Shown: piece by piece, positions 13,890 to 27,884 of the stretch
Numbering within the stretch: position 1 is the stretch's first letter
Layout: every line of letters starts with the position of its first letter
From: Auanema rhodensis
Taxonomy: Eukaryota > Nematoda > Chromadorea > Rhabditida > Rhabditidae
Length of the DNA stretch: 64,000 nucleotides
Assembly (NCBI GenBank): GCA_964057225.1
Contig: OZ059899.1
Location: 17,988,501 to 18,052,500, forward strand
Direction: 5' to 3'
The notes under the pieces: generated by a model
What the model was told of the DNA's origin: nothing
What the model saw: the letters and a program-made list of their open reading frames with translations, nothing else
Databases searched by the model: none
Program-made: the position numbers and the translations under genes

Positions 13890-15840
13890 TACCGAGTGCA
13901 CATCACTTGTACATTTAATTAGCATAAATTAAAGTTCACGTAAATTTCAAAGTCATGGTTACCATGCACCAATATCAGTAAAAAATTGTTTTCAGACTAA
14001 TATGGACATGGGGAATCTAATTTTAAAAACCGCATCTCTTTATCTTTCACGTGAAGCGAGTTACATACCGAGTGCACACCACGTGTACATTTAATTAGCA
14101 TAAATTAAAGTTCACGTAAATTTCAAAGTCATGGTTACCATGCACCAATATCAATAAAAATTTGTTTTTAGACTAATATGGACATGGGGAGTCTAATTTT
14201 AAAAACCGCATCTCTTTATCTTTCACGTGAAGCGAGTTACATACCGAGTGCACACCACGTGTACATTTAATTAGCATAAATTAAAGTTCACGTAAAATTC
14301 AAAGTCATGGTTACCATGCACCAATATCAATAAAAACTTGTTTTTAGACTAATATGGACATGGGGAATCTATTTTTGAAAACCGCATCTCTTTATCTTTC
14401 ACGTGAAGCGAGTTACATACCGAGTGCACACCACGTGTACGTTTAATTAGCATAAATTAAAGTTCACGTAAAATTCAAAGTCATGGTTACCATGCACCAA
14501 TATCAATAAAAATTTGTTTTTAGACTAATATGGACATGGGGAATCTAATTTTGAAAACCGCATCTCTTTATCTTTCACGTGAAGCGAGTTACATACCGAG
14601 TGCACACCATGTGTACATTTAATTAGCATAAATTAAAGTTCACGTAAATTTCAAAATCATGGTTACCATGCACCAATATCAGTAAAAAACTGTTTTTAGA
14701 CTAATATGGACATGGGGAATCTAATTTTGGAAACCGCATCTCTTTTTCTTTCACGTGAAGCGAGATACATACCGAGTGCACACCACGTGTACATTTATGT
14801 AGCATAAAATAAAGTTCACGTAAATTTCAAAGTCATGGTTACCATGCACCAATATCGATAAAAATTTGTTTTTAGACTAATATGGACATGGGGAATCTAA
14901 TTTTGAGAACTGCATCTCTTTATCTTTCACGTGAAGCGAGTTACATACCAAGTGCACATCACTTGTACATTTAATTAGCATAAATTAAAGTTCACGTAAA
15001 TTTCAAAGTTATGGTTACCATGCACCAATATCAATAAAAATTTGTTTTAAGACTAATATGGACATGGGGAATCTAATTTTGAAAACCGCATCTCTTTATC
15101 TTTCACGTGAAGCAAGTTACATACCAAGTGCACATCACGTGTACATTTAATTAGCATAAATTAAAGTTCACGTAAATTTCAAAGTCATGGTTACCATGCA
15201 CCAATATCAATAAAAATTTGTTTTAAGACTAATATGGACATGGGGAATCTAATTTTGAAAACCGCATCTCTTTATCTTTCACGTGAAGCAAGTTACATAC
15301 CAAGTGCACATCACGTGTACATTTAATTAGCATAAATTAAAGTTCACGTAAATTTCAAAGTCATGGTTACCATGAACCAATATCAATAAAAATTTGTTTT
15401 TAGACTAATATGGACATGGGGAATCTAATTTTGAAAACCGCATCTCTTTATCTTTCACGTGAAGCGAGTTACATACCAAGTGCACACCGCGTGTACATTT
15501 AATTAGCATAAATTGAAGTTCACGTAAATTTCAAAGTCATGGTTACCATGCACCAATATCAATAAAAATTTGTTTTTAGACTAATATGGACATGGGGAAT
15601 CTAATTGTGAAAACCGCATCTCCTTATCTTTCACGTGAAGCGAGTTACATACCAAGTGCACATCACTTGTACATTTAATTAGCATAAATTAAAGTTCACG
15701 TAAAATTCAAAGTCATGGTTACCATGCACCAATATCAATAAAAATTTGTTTTTAGACTAATATGGACATGGGGAATCTAATTTTGAAAACCGCATCTCTT
15801 TATCTTTCACGTGAAGCGAGTTACATACCGAGTGCACACC
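13890..15840 (+). repeat. 15-monomer-spaced duplicate block, copy 1 (partner 16,530-18,480)
   Basis: The order of diagnostic monomers here (ACTTG, GGGGAGTCT, CTATTTTTG, GTACGTTTAA, ATGTG, an A2 monomer, two TTTTAAGAC monomers, CCATGAACC, GCGTG) is repeated 2,640 bp downstream. The left limit is set by CCGAG versus CCAAG just before 13,900. The right limit is where ATGTG faces ACGTG near 15,841. A few substitutions separate the copies, for example TTTTGAGAACTG versus TTGGGAAAACCT near 14,900. This copy keeps the normal quasi-palindrome at about 14,665-14,716, which matters for dating the event at 17,305. Confidence 0.82.
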
Positions 15841-16529
15841 ATGTGTACATTTAATTAGCATAAATTAAAGTTCACGTAAATTTCAAAATCATGGTTACCA
15901 TGCACCAATATCAGTAAAAAACTGTTTTTAGACTAATATGGACATGGGGAATCTAATTTTAAAAACCGCATCTCTTTATCTTTCACGTGAAGCGAGTTAC
16001 ATACCAAGTGCACATCACGTGTACATTTAATTAGCATAAATTAAAGTTCACGTAAATTTCAAAGTCATGGTTACCATGCACCAATATCAGTAAAAAATTG
16101 TTTTCAGACTAATATGGACATGGGGAATCTAATTTTAAAAACCGCATCTCTTTATCTTTCACGTGAAGCGAGTTACATACGGAGTGCACACCACGTGTAC
16201 ATTTAATTAGCATAAATTAAAGTTCACGTAAATTTCAAAGTCATGGTTACCATGCACCAATATCAATAAAAATTTGTTTTTAGACTAATATGGACATGGG
16301 GAATCTAATTTTGAAAACGGCATCTCTTTATCTTTCACGTGAAGCGAGTTACATACCAAGTGCACATCACGTGTACATTTAATTAGCATAAATTAAAGTT
16401 CACGTAGATTTCAAAGTCATGGTTACCATGCACCAATATCAATAAAAATTTGTTTTTAGACTAATATGGACATGGGGAATCTAATTGTGAAAACCGCATC
16501 TCCTTATCTTTCACGTGAAGCGAGTTACA

Positions 16530-18480
16530 TACCAAGTGCACATCACTTGTACATTTAATTAGCATAAATTAAAGTTCACGTAAATTTCAAAGTCATGGTT
16601 ACCATGCACCAATATCAGTAAAAAATTGTTTTCAGACTAATATGGACATGGGGAATCTAATTTTAAAAACCGCATCTCTTTATCTTTCACGTGAAGCGAG
16701 TTACATACCGAGTGCACACCACGTGTACATTTAATTAGCATAAATTAAAGTTCACGTAAATTTCAAAGTCATGGTTACCATGCACCAATATCAATAAAAA
16801 TTTGTTTTTAGACTAATATGGACATGGGGAGTCTAATTTTAAAAACCGCATCTCTTTATCTTTCACGTGAAGCGAGTTACATACCGAGTGCACACCACGT
16901 GTACATTTAATTAGCATAAATTAAAGTTCACGTAAAATTCAAAGTCATGGTTACCATGCACCAATATCAATAAAAACTTGTTTTTAGACTAATATGGACA
17001 TGGGGAATCTATTTTTGAAAACCGCATCTCTTTATCTTTCACGTGAAGCGAGTTACATACCGAGTGCACACCACGTGTACGTTTAATTAGCATAAATTAA
17101 AGTTCACGTAAAATTCAAAGTCATGGTTACCATGCACCAATATCAATAAAAATTTGTTTTTAGACTAATATGGACATGGGGAATCTAATTTTGAAAACCG
17201 CATCTCTTTATCTTTCACGTGAAGCGAGTTACATACCGAGTGCACACCATGTGTACATTTAATTAGCATAAATTAAAGTTCACGTAAATTTCAAAATCAT
17301 GGTTCCCATGTCCATATTAGTCTAAAAAACTGTTTTTAGACTAATATGGACATGGGGAATCTAATTTTGGAAACCGCATCTCTTTTTCTTTCACGTGAAG
17401 CGAGATACATACCGAGTGCACACCACGTGTACATTTATGTAGCATAAAATAAAGTTCACGTAAATTTCAAAGTCATGGTTACCATGCACCAATATCGATA
17501 AAAATTTGTTTTTAGACTAATATGGACATGGGGAATCTAATTGGGAAAACCTCATCTCTTTATCTTTCACGTGAAGCGAGTTACATACCAAGTGCACATC
17601 ACTTGTACATTTAATTAGCATAAATTAAAGTTCACGTAAATTTCAAAGTCATGGTTACCATGCACCAATATCAATAAAAATTTGTTTTAAGACTAATATG
17701 GACATGGGGAATCTAATTTTGAAAACCGCATCTCTTTATCTTTCACGTGAAGCAAGTTACATACCAAGTGCACATCACGTGTACATTTAATTAGCATAAA
17801 TTAAAGTTCACGTAAATTTCAAAGTCATGGTTACCATGCACCAATATCAATAAAAATTTGTTTTAAGACTAATATGGACATGGGGAATCTAATTTTGAAA
17901 ACCGCATCTCTTTATCTTTCACGTGAAGCAAGTTACATACCAAGTGCACATCACGTGTACATTTAATTAGCATAAATTAAAGTTCACGTAAATTTCAAAG
18001 TCATGGTTACCATGAACCAATATCAATAAAAATTTGTTTTTAGACTAATATGGACATGGGGAATCTAATTTTGGAAACCGCATCTCTTTATCTTTCACGT
18101 GAAGCGAGTTACATACCAAGTGCACACCGCGTGTACATTTAATTAGCATAAATTGAAGTTCACGTAAATTTCAAAGTCATGGTTACCATGCACCAATATC
18201 AATAAAAATTTGTTTTTAGACTAATATGGACATGGGGAATCTAATTGTGAAAACCGCATCTCCTTATCTTTCACGTGAAGCGAGTTACATACCAAGTGCA
18301 CATCACTTGTACATTTAATTAGCATAAATTAAAGTTCACGTAAAATTCAAAGTCATGGTTACCATGCACCAATATCAATAAAAATTTGTTTTTAGACTAA
18401 TATGGACATGGGGAATCTAATTTTGAAAACCGCATCTCTTTATCTTTCACGTGAAGCGAGTTACATACCAAGTGCACATC
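16530..18480 (+). repeat. 15-monomer-spaced duplicate block, copy 2 (partner 13,890-15,840)
   Basis: This is the downstream partner of the block starting at 13,890, at a 2,640-bp shift. It carries the same ordered set of variant monomers with scattered substitutions and no net length change. It contains the unique perfect inverted repeat at 17,305-17,356, which its partner lacks. Confidence 0.82.
17305..17356. repeat. Perfect 24-bp-arm inverted repeat with 4-base loop inside one A monomer
   Basis: Left arm 17,305-17,328 is the exact reverse complement of right arm 17,333-17,356; the loop 17,329-17,332 is ACTG. The right arm is the ordinary satellite sequence (TTTTTAGACTAATATGGACA and onward). 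The left arm replaces the usual sequence at this phase. It differs from the matching ATGTG-subtype monomer at ten positions within an 18-base span, and every change makes the left arm complementary to the right. The 32-base segment from GGTT to ACTG keeps its length, so the 176-bp register is undisturbed. No other monomer that I read has this form. Confidence 0.95.
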
Positions 18481-20689
18481 ACGTGTACATTTAATTAGCA
18501 TAAATTAAAGTTCACGTAAATTTCAAAGTCATGGTTACCATGCACCAATATCAATGAAAATTTGTTTTAAGACTAATATGGACATGGGGAATCTAATTTT
18601 AAAAACCGCATCTTTTTATCTTTCACGTGAAGCGAGTTACATACCGAGTGCACACCACGTGTACATTTAATTAGCATAAATTAAAGTTCACGTAAATTTC
18701 AAAGTCATGGTTACCATGCACCAATATCAATAAAAATTTGTTTTTAGACTAATATGGACATGGGGAATCTATTTTTGAAAACCGCATCTCTTTATCTTTC
18801 ACGTGAAGCGAGTTACATACCGAGTGCACACCACGTGTACGTTTAATTAGCATAAATTAAAGTTCACGTAAAATTCAAAGTCATGGTTACCATGCACCAA
18901 TATCAATAAAAATTTGTTTTTAGACTAATATGGACATGGGGAAACTAATTTTGAAAACCGCATCTCTTTATCTTTCACGTGAAGCGAGTTACATACCGAG
19001 TGCACACCATGTGTACATTTAATTAGCATAAATTAAAGTTCACGTAAATTTCAAAATCATGGTTACCATGCACCAATATCAGTAAAAAACTGTTTTTAGA
19101 CTAATATGGACATGGGGAATCTAATTTTGAAAACCGCATCTCTTTTTCTTTCACGTGAAGCGAGATACATACCGAGTGCACACCACGTGTACATTTATGT
19201 AGCATAAAATAAAGTTCACGTAAATTTCAAAGTCATGGTTACCATGCACCAATATCGATAAAAATTTGTTTTTAGACTAATATGGACATGGGGAATCTAA
19301 TTGGGAAAACCTCATCTCTTTATCTTTCACGTGAAGCGAGTTACATACCAAGTGCACATCACTTGTACATTTAATTAGCATAAATTAAAGTTCACGTAAA
19401 TTTCAAAGTTATGGTTACCATGCACCAATATCAATAAAAATTTGTTTTAAGACTAATATGGACATGGGGAATCTAATTTTGAAAACCGCATCTCTTTATC
19501 TTTCACGTGAAGCAAGTTACATACCAAGTGCACATCACGTGTACATTTAATTAGCATAAATTAAAGTTCACGTAAATTTCAAAGTCATGGTTACCATGCA
19601 CCAATATCAATAAAAATTTGTTTTAAGACTAATATGGACATGGGGAATCTAATTGGGAAAACCTCATCTCTTTATCTTTCACGTGAAGCGAGTTACATAC
19701 CGGGTGCACACCACGTGTACATTTAATTAGCATAAATTAAAGTTCACGTAATTTTCAAAGTCATGGTTACCATGCACCAATATCAATAAAAATTTGTTTT
19801 TAGACTAATATGGACATGGGGAATCTATATGTGAGAACTGCATCTCTTTATCTTTCACGTGAAGCGAGTTACATACCAAGTGCACATCACGTGTACATTT
19901 AATTAGCATAAATTAAAGTTCACGTAAATTTCAAAGTCATGGTTACCATACACCAATATCAATAAAAATTTGTTTTTAGACTAATATGGACATGGGGAAT
20001 CTAATTTCGAAAACCGCATCTCTTTATCTTTCACGTGAAGCGAGTTACATACCGAGTGCACACCATGTGTACATTTAATTAGCATAAATTAAAGTTCACG
20101 TAAATTTCAAAATCATGGTTACCATGCACCAATATCAGTAAAAAACTGTTTTTAGACTAATATGGACATGGGGAATCTATATGTGAGAACTGCATCTCTT
20201 TATCTTTCACGTGAAGCGAGTTACATACCAAGTGCACATCACGTGTACATTTAATTAGCATAAATTAAAGTTCACGTAAATTTCAAAGTCATGGTTACCA
20301 TGCACCAATATCAATAAAAATTTGTTTTTAGACTAATATGGACATGGGGAATCTAATTTTGAGAACTGCATCTCTTTATCTTTCACGTGAAGCGAGTTAC
20401 ATACCAAGTGCACATCACGTGTACATTTAATTAGCATAAATTAAAGTTCACGTAAATTTCAAAGTCATGGTTACCATGCACCAATATCAGTAAAAAACTG
20501 TTTTTAGACTAATATGGACATGGGGAATCTAATTTTGGAAACCGCATCTCTTTATCTTTCACGTGAAGCGAGATACATACCGAGTGCACACCACGTGTAC
20601 ATTTAATTAGCATAAATTAAAGTTCACGTAAATTTCAAAGTCATGGTTACCATGCACCAATATCAATAAAAATTTGTTTTTAGACTAAT

Positions 20690-21455
20690 ATGGACATGGG
20701 GAATCTAATTTTGAGAACTGCATCTCTTTATCTTTCACGTGAAGCGAGTTACATACCAAGTGCACATCACGTGTACATTTAATTAGCATAAATTAAAGTT
20801 CACGTAAATTTCAAAGTCATGGTTACCATGCACCAATATCAATAAAAATTTGTTTTTAGACTAATATGGACATGAGGAATCAAATTTTGAAAACCGCATC
20901 TTTTTATCTTTCACGTGAAGCGAGTTACATACCGAGTGCACACCACGTGTACATTTAATTAGCATAAATTAAAGTTCACGTAAATTTCAAAGTCATGGTT
21001 ACCATGAACCAATATCAATAAAAATTTGTTTTTAGACTAATATGGACATAGGAAATCTAATTTTGTTAACCGCATCTCTTTATCTTTCACGTGAAGCGAG
21101 TTACATACCGAGTGCACACCACGTGTACATTTAATTAGCATAAATTAAAGTTCACGTAAATTTCAAAATCATGGTTACCATGCACCAATATCAGTAAAAA
21201 ACTGTTTTTAGACTAATATGGACATGGGGAATCTAATTTTTAAAACCGCATCTCTTTATCTTTCACGTGAAGCGAGTTACATACCAAGTGCACATCACGT
21301 GTACATTTAATTAGCATAAATTAAAGTTCACGTAAATTTCAAAGTCATGGTTACCATGCACTAATATCAATATTAATTTGTTTTTAGACTAATATGGACA
21401 TGGGGAATCTAATTTTGAGAACTGCATCTCTTTATCTTTCACGTGAAGCGAGTTA
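20690..21455 (+). repeat. 9-monomer-spaced duplicate block, copy 1 (partner 22,274-23,039)
   Basis: Rare variants occur in the same order here and 1,584 bp downstream: GAGGAATCAAAT with a CATCTTTTTATC stretch, then CATAGGAAATC with TTTTGTTAACC, then ATTTTTAAAACC, then GCACTAATATCAATATTAAT (21,361 and 22,945). The copies differ at few sites, for example CGTAAATTTC versus CGTAGATTTC near 22,567. The right end is where CCGAG faces CCAAG. Confidence 0.8.
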
Positions 21456-22273
21456 CATACCGAGTGCACACCACGTGTACATTTAATTAGCATAAATTAA
21501 AGTTCACGTAAATTTCAAAGTCATGGTTACCATGCACCAATATCAATAAAAATTTGTTTTTAGACTAATATGGACATGGGGAATCTAATTTTGAGAACTG
21601 CATCTCTTTATCTTTCACGTGAAGCGAGTTACATACCAAGTGCACATCACGTGTACATTTAATTAGCATAAATTAAAGTTCACGTAAATTTCAAAGTCAT
21701 GGTTACCATGCACCAATATCAATGAAAATTTGTTTTAAGACTAATATGGACATGGGGAATCTAATTTTGAAAACCGCATCTCTTTATCTTTCACGTGAAG
21801 CAAGTTACATACCAAGTGCACATCACGTGTACATTTAATTAGCATAAATTAAAGTTCACGTAAATTTCAAAGTCATGGTTACCATGCACCAATATCAATA
21901 AAAATTTGTTTCTAGACTAATATGGACATGGGGAATCTAATTTTGAGAACTGCATCTCTTTATCTTTCACGTGAAGCGAGTTACATACCAAGTGCACATC
22001 ACGTGTACATTTAATTAGCATAAATTAAAGTTCACGTAAATTTCAAAGTCATGGTTACCATGCACCAATATCAATAAAAATTTGTTTTTAGACTAATATG
22101 GACATGAGGAATCAAATTTTGAAAACCGCATCTTTTTATCTTTCACGTGAAGCAAGTTACATACCAAGTGCACATCACGTGTACATTTAATTAGCATAAA
22201 TTAAAGTTCACGTAAATTTCAAAGTCATGGTTACCATGCACCAATATCAATAAAAATTTGTTTCTAGACTAAT

Positions 22274-23039
22274 ATGGACATGGGGAATCTAATTTTGAGA
22301 ACTGCATCTCTTTATCTTTCACGTGAAGCGAGTTACATACCAAGTGCACATCACGTGTACATTTAATTAGCATAAATTAAAGTTCACGTAAATTTCAAAG
22401 TCATGGTTACCATGCACCAATATCAATAAAAATTTGTTTTTAGACTAATATGGACATGAGGAATCAAATTTTGAAAACCGCATCTTTTTATCTTTCACGT
22501 GAAGCGAGTTACATACCGAGTGCACACCACGTGTACATTTAATTAGCATAAATTAAAGTTCACGTAGATTTCAAAGTCATGGTTACCATGAACCAATATC
22601 AATAAAAATTTGTTTTTAGACTAATATGGACATAGGAAATCTAATTTTGTTAACCGCATCTCTTTATCTTTCACGTGAAGCGAGTTACATACCGAGTGCA
22701 CACCACGTGTACATTTAATTAGCATAAATTAAAGTTCACGTAAATTTCAAAATCATGGTTACCATGCACCAATATCAGTAAAAAACTGTTTTTAGACTAA
22801 TATGGACATGGGGAATCTAATTTTTAAAACCGCATCTCTTTATCTTTCACGTGAAGCGAGTTACATACCAAGTGCACATCACGTGTACATTTAATTAGCA
22901 TAAATTAAAGTTCACGTAAATTTCAAAGTCATGGTTACCATGCACTAATATCAATATTAATTTGTTTTTAGACTAATATGGACATGGGGAATCTAATTTT
23001 GAGAACTGCATCTCTTTATCTTTCACGTGAAGCGAGTTA
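22274..23039 (+). repeat. 9-monomer-spaced duplicate block, copy 2 (partner 20,690-21,455)
   Basis: This is the downstream partner of the block at 20,690, shift 1,584 bp. Relatives of the same variant series also appear near 24,380-24,770, 30,540-31,080, 36,010, 38,300 and 41,110-41,640. The series is therefore a recurrent module of the array and not a single pairwise duplication. Confidence 0.8.
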
Positions 23040-26000
23040 CATACCAAGTGCACATCACGTGTACATTTAATTAGCATAAATTAAAGTTCACGTAAATTTC
23101 AAAGTCATGGTTACCATGCACCAATATCAATAAAAATTTGTTTTTAGACTAATATGGACATGGGGAATCTAATTTCGAAAACCGCATCTCTTTATCTTTC
23201 ACGTGAAGCGAGTTACATACCGAGTGCACACCATGTGTACATTTAATTAGCATAAATTAAAGTTCACGTAAATTTCAAAATCATGGTTACCATGCACCAA
23301 TATCAGTAAAAAACTGTTTTTAGACTAATATGGACATGGGGAATCTAATTTTGGAAACCGCATCTCTTTATCTTTCACGTGAAGCGAGATACATACCGAG
23401 TGCACACCACGTGTACATTTATGTAGCATAAAATAAAGTTCACGTAAATTTCAAAGTCATGGTTACCATGCACCAATATCGATAAAAATTTGTTTTTAGA
23501 CTAATATGGACATGGGGAATCTAATTTTGGAAACCGCATCTCTTTATCTTTCACGTGAAGCGAGATACATACCGAGTGCACACCACGTGTACATTTATGT
23601 AGCATAAAATAAAGTTCACGTAAATTTCAAAATCATGGTTACCATGCACCAATATCAGTAAAAAACTGTTTTTAGACTAATATGGACATGGGGAATCTAA
23701 TTTTGGAAACCGCATCTCTTTATCTTTCACGTGAAGCGAGATACATACCGAGTGCACACCACGTGTACATTTATGTAGCATAAAATAAAGTTCACGTAAA
23801 TTTCAAAGTCATGGTTACCATGCACCAATATCAATAAAAATTTGTTTTTAGACTAATATGGACATGGGGAATCTAATTTTGAGAACTGCATCTCTTTATC
23901 TTTCACGTGAAGCGAGTTACATACCAAGTGCACATCACGTGTACATTTAATTAGCATAAATTAAAGTTCACGTAAATTTCAAAGTCATGGTTACCATGCA
24001 CCAATATCAATGAAAATTTGTTTTAAGACTAATATGGACATGAAGAATCTAATTTTGAAAACCGCATCTCTTTCTCTTTCACGTGAAGCAAGTTACATAC
24101 CAAGTGCACATCACGTGTACATTTAATTAGCATAAATAAAAGTTCACGTAAATTTCAAAGTCATGGTTACCATGCACCAATATCAATAAAAATTTGTTTC
24201 TAGACTAATATGGACATGGGGAATCTAATTTTGAGAACTGCATCTCTTTATCTTTCACGTGAAGCGAGTTACATACCAAGTGCACATCACGTGTACATTT
24301 AATTAGCATAAATTAAAGTTCACGTAAATTTCAAAGTCATGGTTACCATGCACCAATATCAATAAAAATTTGTTTTTAGACTAATATGGACATAGGAAAT
24401 CTAATTTTGTTAACCGCATCTCTTTATCTTTCACGTGAAGCGAGTTACATACCGAGTGCACACCACGTGTACATTTAATTAGCATAAATTAAAGTTCACG
24501 TAAATTTCAAAGTCATGGTTACCATGAACCAATATCAATAAAAATTTGTTTTTAGACTAATATGGACATAGGAAATCTAATTTTGTTAACCGCATCTCTT
24601 TATCTTTCACGTGAAGCGAGTTACATACCGAGTGCACACCACGTGTACATTTAATTAGCATAAATTAAAGTTCACGTAAATTTCAAAATCATGGTTACCA
24701 TGCACCAATATCAGTAAAAAACTGTTTTTAGACTAATATGGACATGGGGAATCTAATTTTTAAAACCGCATCTCTTTATCTTTCACGTGAAGCGAGTTAC
24801 ATACCAAGTGCACACCGCGTGTACATTTAATTAGCATAAATTGAAGTTCACGTAAATTTCAAAGTCATGGTTACCATGCACCAATATCAATAAAAATTTG
24901 TTTTTAGACTAATATGCACATGGGGAATCTAATTGTGAAAACCGCATCTCCTTATCTTTCACGTGAAGCGAGTTACATACCAAGTGCACATCACTTGTAC
25001 ATTTAATTAGCATAAATTAAAGTTCTCGTAAATTTCAAAGTCATGGTTACCATGCACCAATATCAGTAAAAAATTGTTTTCAGACTAATATGAACATGGG
25101 GAATCTAATTTTAAAAACCGCATCTCTTTATCTTTCACGTGAAGCGAGTTACATACGGAGTGCACACCACGTGTACATTTAATTAGCATAAATTAAAGTT
25201 CACGTAAATTTCAAAGTCATGGTTACCATGCACCAATATCAATAAAAATTTGTTTTCAGACTAATATGGACATGGGGAATCTAATTGTGAAAACCGCATC
25301 TTCTTATCTTTCACGTGAAGCGAGTTACATACCAAGTGCACATCACTTGTACATTTAATTAGCATAAATTAAAGTTCACGTAAATTTCAAAGTCATGGTT
25401 ACCATGCACCAATATCAGTAAAAATTTGTTTTCAGACTAATATGGACATGGGGAATCTAATTTTAAAAACCGCATCTCTTTATCTTTCACGTGAAGCGAG
25501 TTACATACCGAGTGCACACCACGTGTACATTTAATTAGCATAAATTAAAGTTCACGTAAATTTCAAAGTCATGGTTACCATACACCAATATCAATAAAAA
25601 TTTGTTTTTAAACTAATATGGACATGGGGAGTCTAATTTTAAAAACCGCATCTCTTTATCTTTCACGTGAAGCGAGTTACATACCGAGTGCACACCACGT
25701 GTACATTTAATTAGCATAAATTAAAGTTCACGTAAATTTCAAAGTCATGGTTACCATGCACCAATATCAATAAAAATTTGTTTTAAGACTAATATGGACA
25801 TGGGAAATCTAATTTTGAAAACCGCATCTCTTTATCTTTCACGTGAAGCAAGTTACATACCAAGTGCACATCACGTGTACATTTAATTAGCATTAATTAA
25901 AGTTCACGTAAAATTCAAAGTCATGGTTACCATGCACCAATATCAATAAAAATTTGTTTTTAGACTAATATGGACATGGGGAATCTATTTTTGAAAACCG

Positions 26001-27884
26001 CATCTCTTTATCTTTCACGTGAAGCGAGTTACATACCGAGTGCACACCACGTGTACGTTTAATTAGCATAAATTAAAGTTCACGTAAAATTCAAAGTCAT
26101 GGTTACCATGCACCAATATCAATAAAAATTTGTTTTTAGACTAATATGGACATGGGGAATCTAATTTTGAAAACCGCATCTCTTTATCTTTCACGTGAAG
26201 CGAGTTACATACCGAGTGCACACCATGTGTACATTTAATTAGCATAAATTAAAGTTCACGTAAATTTCAAAATCATGGTTACCATGCACCAATATCAGTA
26301 AAAAACTGTTTTTAGACTAATATGGACATGGGGAATCTAAGTTTGGAAACCGCATCTCTTTTTCTTTCACGTGAAGCGAGATACATACCGAGTGCACACC
26401 ACGTGTACATTTATGTAGCATAAAATAAAGTTCACGTAAATTTCAAAGTCATGGTTACCATGCACCAATATCGATAAAAATTTGTTTTTAGACTAATATG
26501 GACATGGGGAATCTAATTGGGAAAACCTCATCTCTTTATCTTTCACGTGAAGCGAGTTACATACCGGGTGCACACCATGTGTACATTTAATTAGCATAAA
26601 TTAAAGTTCACGTAAATTTCAAAGTCATGGTTACCATGCACCAATATCAATAAAAATTTGTTTTAAGACTAATATGGACATGGGGAATCTAATTTTGAAA
26701 ACCGCATCTCTTTATCTTTCACGTGAATCAAGTTACATATTAAGTGCACATCACGTGTACATTTAATTAGCATAAATTAAAGTTCACGTAAATTTCAAAG
26801 TCATGGTTACCATGCACCAATATCAATAAAAATTTGTTTTAAGACTAATATGGACATGGGGAATCTAATTTTGAAAACCGCATCTCTTTATCTTTCACGT
26901 GAAGCAAGTTACATACCAAGTGCACATCACGTGTACATTTAATTAGCATAAATTAAAGTTCACGTAAATTTCAAAGTCATGGTTACCATGCACCAATATC
27001 AATAAAAATTTGTTTTTAGACTAATATGGACATGGGGAATCTAATTTTGAGAACTGCATCTCTTTATCTTTCACGTGAAGCGAGTTACATACCAAGTGCA
27101 CATCACGTGTACATTTAATTAGCATAAATTAAAGTTCACGTAAATTTCAAAGTCATGGTTACCATACACCAATATCAATAAAAATTTGTTTTTAGACTAA
27201 TATGGACATGGGGAATCTAATTTCGAAAACCGCATCTCTTTATCTTTCACGTGAAGCGAGTTACATACCGAGTGCACACCATGTGTACATTTAATTAGCA
27301 TAAATTAAAGTTCACGTAAATTTCAAAATCATGGTTACCATGCACCAATATCAGTAAAAAACTGTTTTTAGACTAATATGGACATGGGGAATCTAATTTT
27401 GGAAACCGCATCTCTTTTTCTTTCACGTGAAGCGAGATACATACCGAGTGCACACCACGTGTACATTTATGTAGCATAAAATAAAGTTCACGTAAATTTC
27501 AAAGTCATGGTTACCATGCACCAATATCGATAAAAATTTGTTTTTAGACTAATATGGACATGGGGAGTCTAATTTTAAAAACCGCATCTCTTTATCTTTC
27601 ACGTGAAGCGAGTTACATACCGAGTGCACACCACGTGTACATTTAATTAGCATAAATTAAAGTTCACGTAAATTTCAAAGTCATGGTTACCATGCACCAA
27701 TATCAATAAAAATTTGTTTTAAGACTAATATGGACATGGGAAATCTAATTTTGAAAACCGCATCTCTTTATCTTTCACGTGAAGCAAGTTACATACCAAG
27801 TGCACATCACGTGTACATTTAATTAGCATAAATTAAAGTTCACGTAAAATTCAAAGTCATGGTTACCATGTACCAATATCAATA

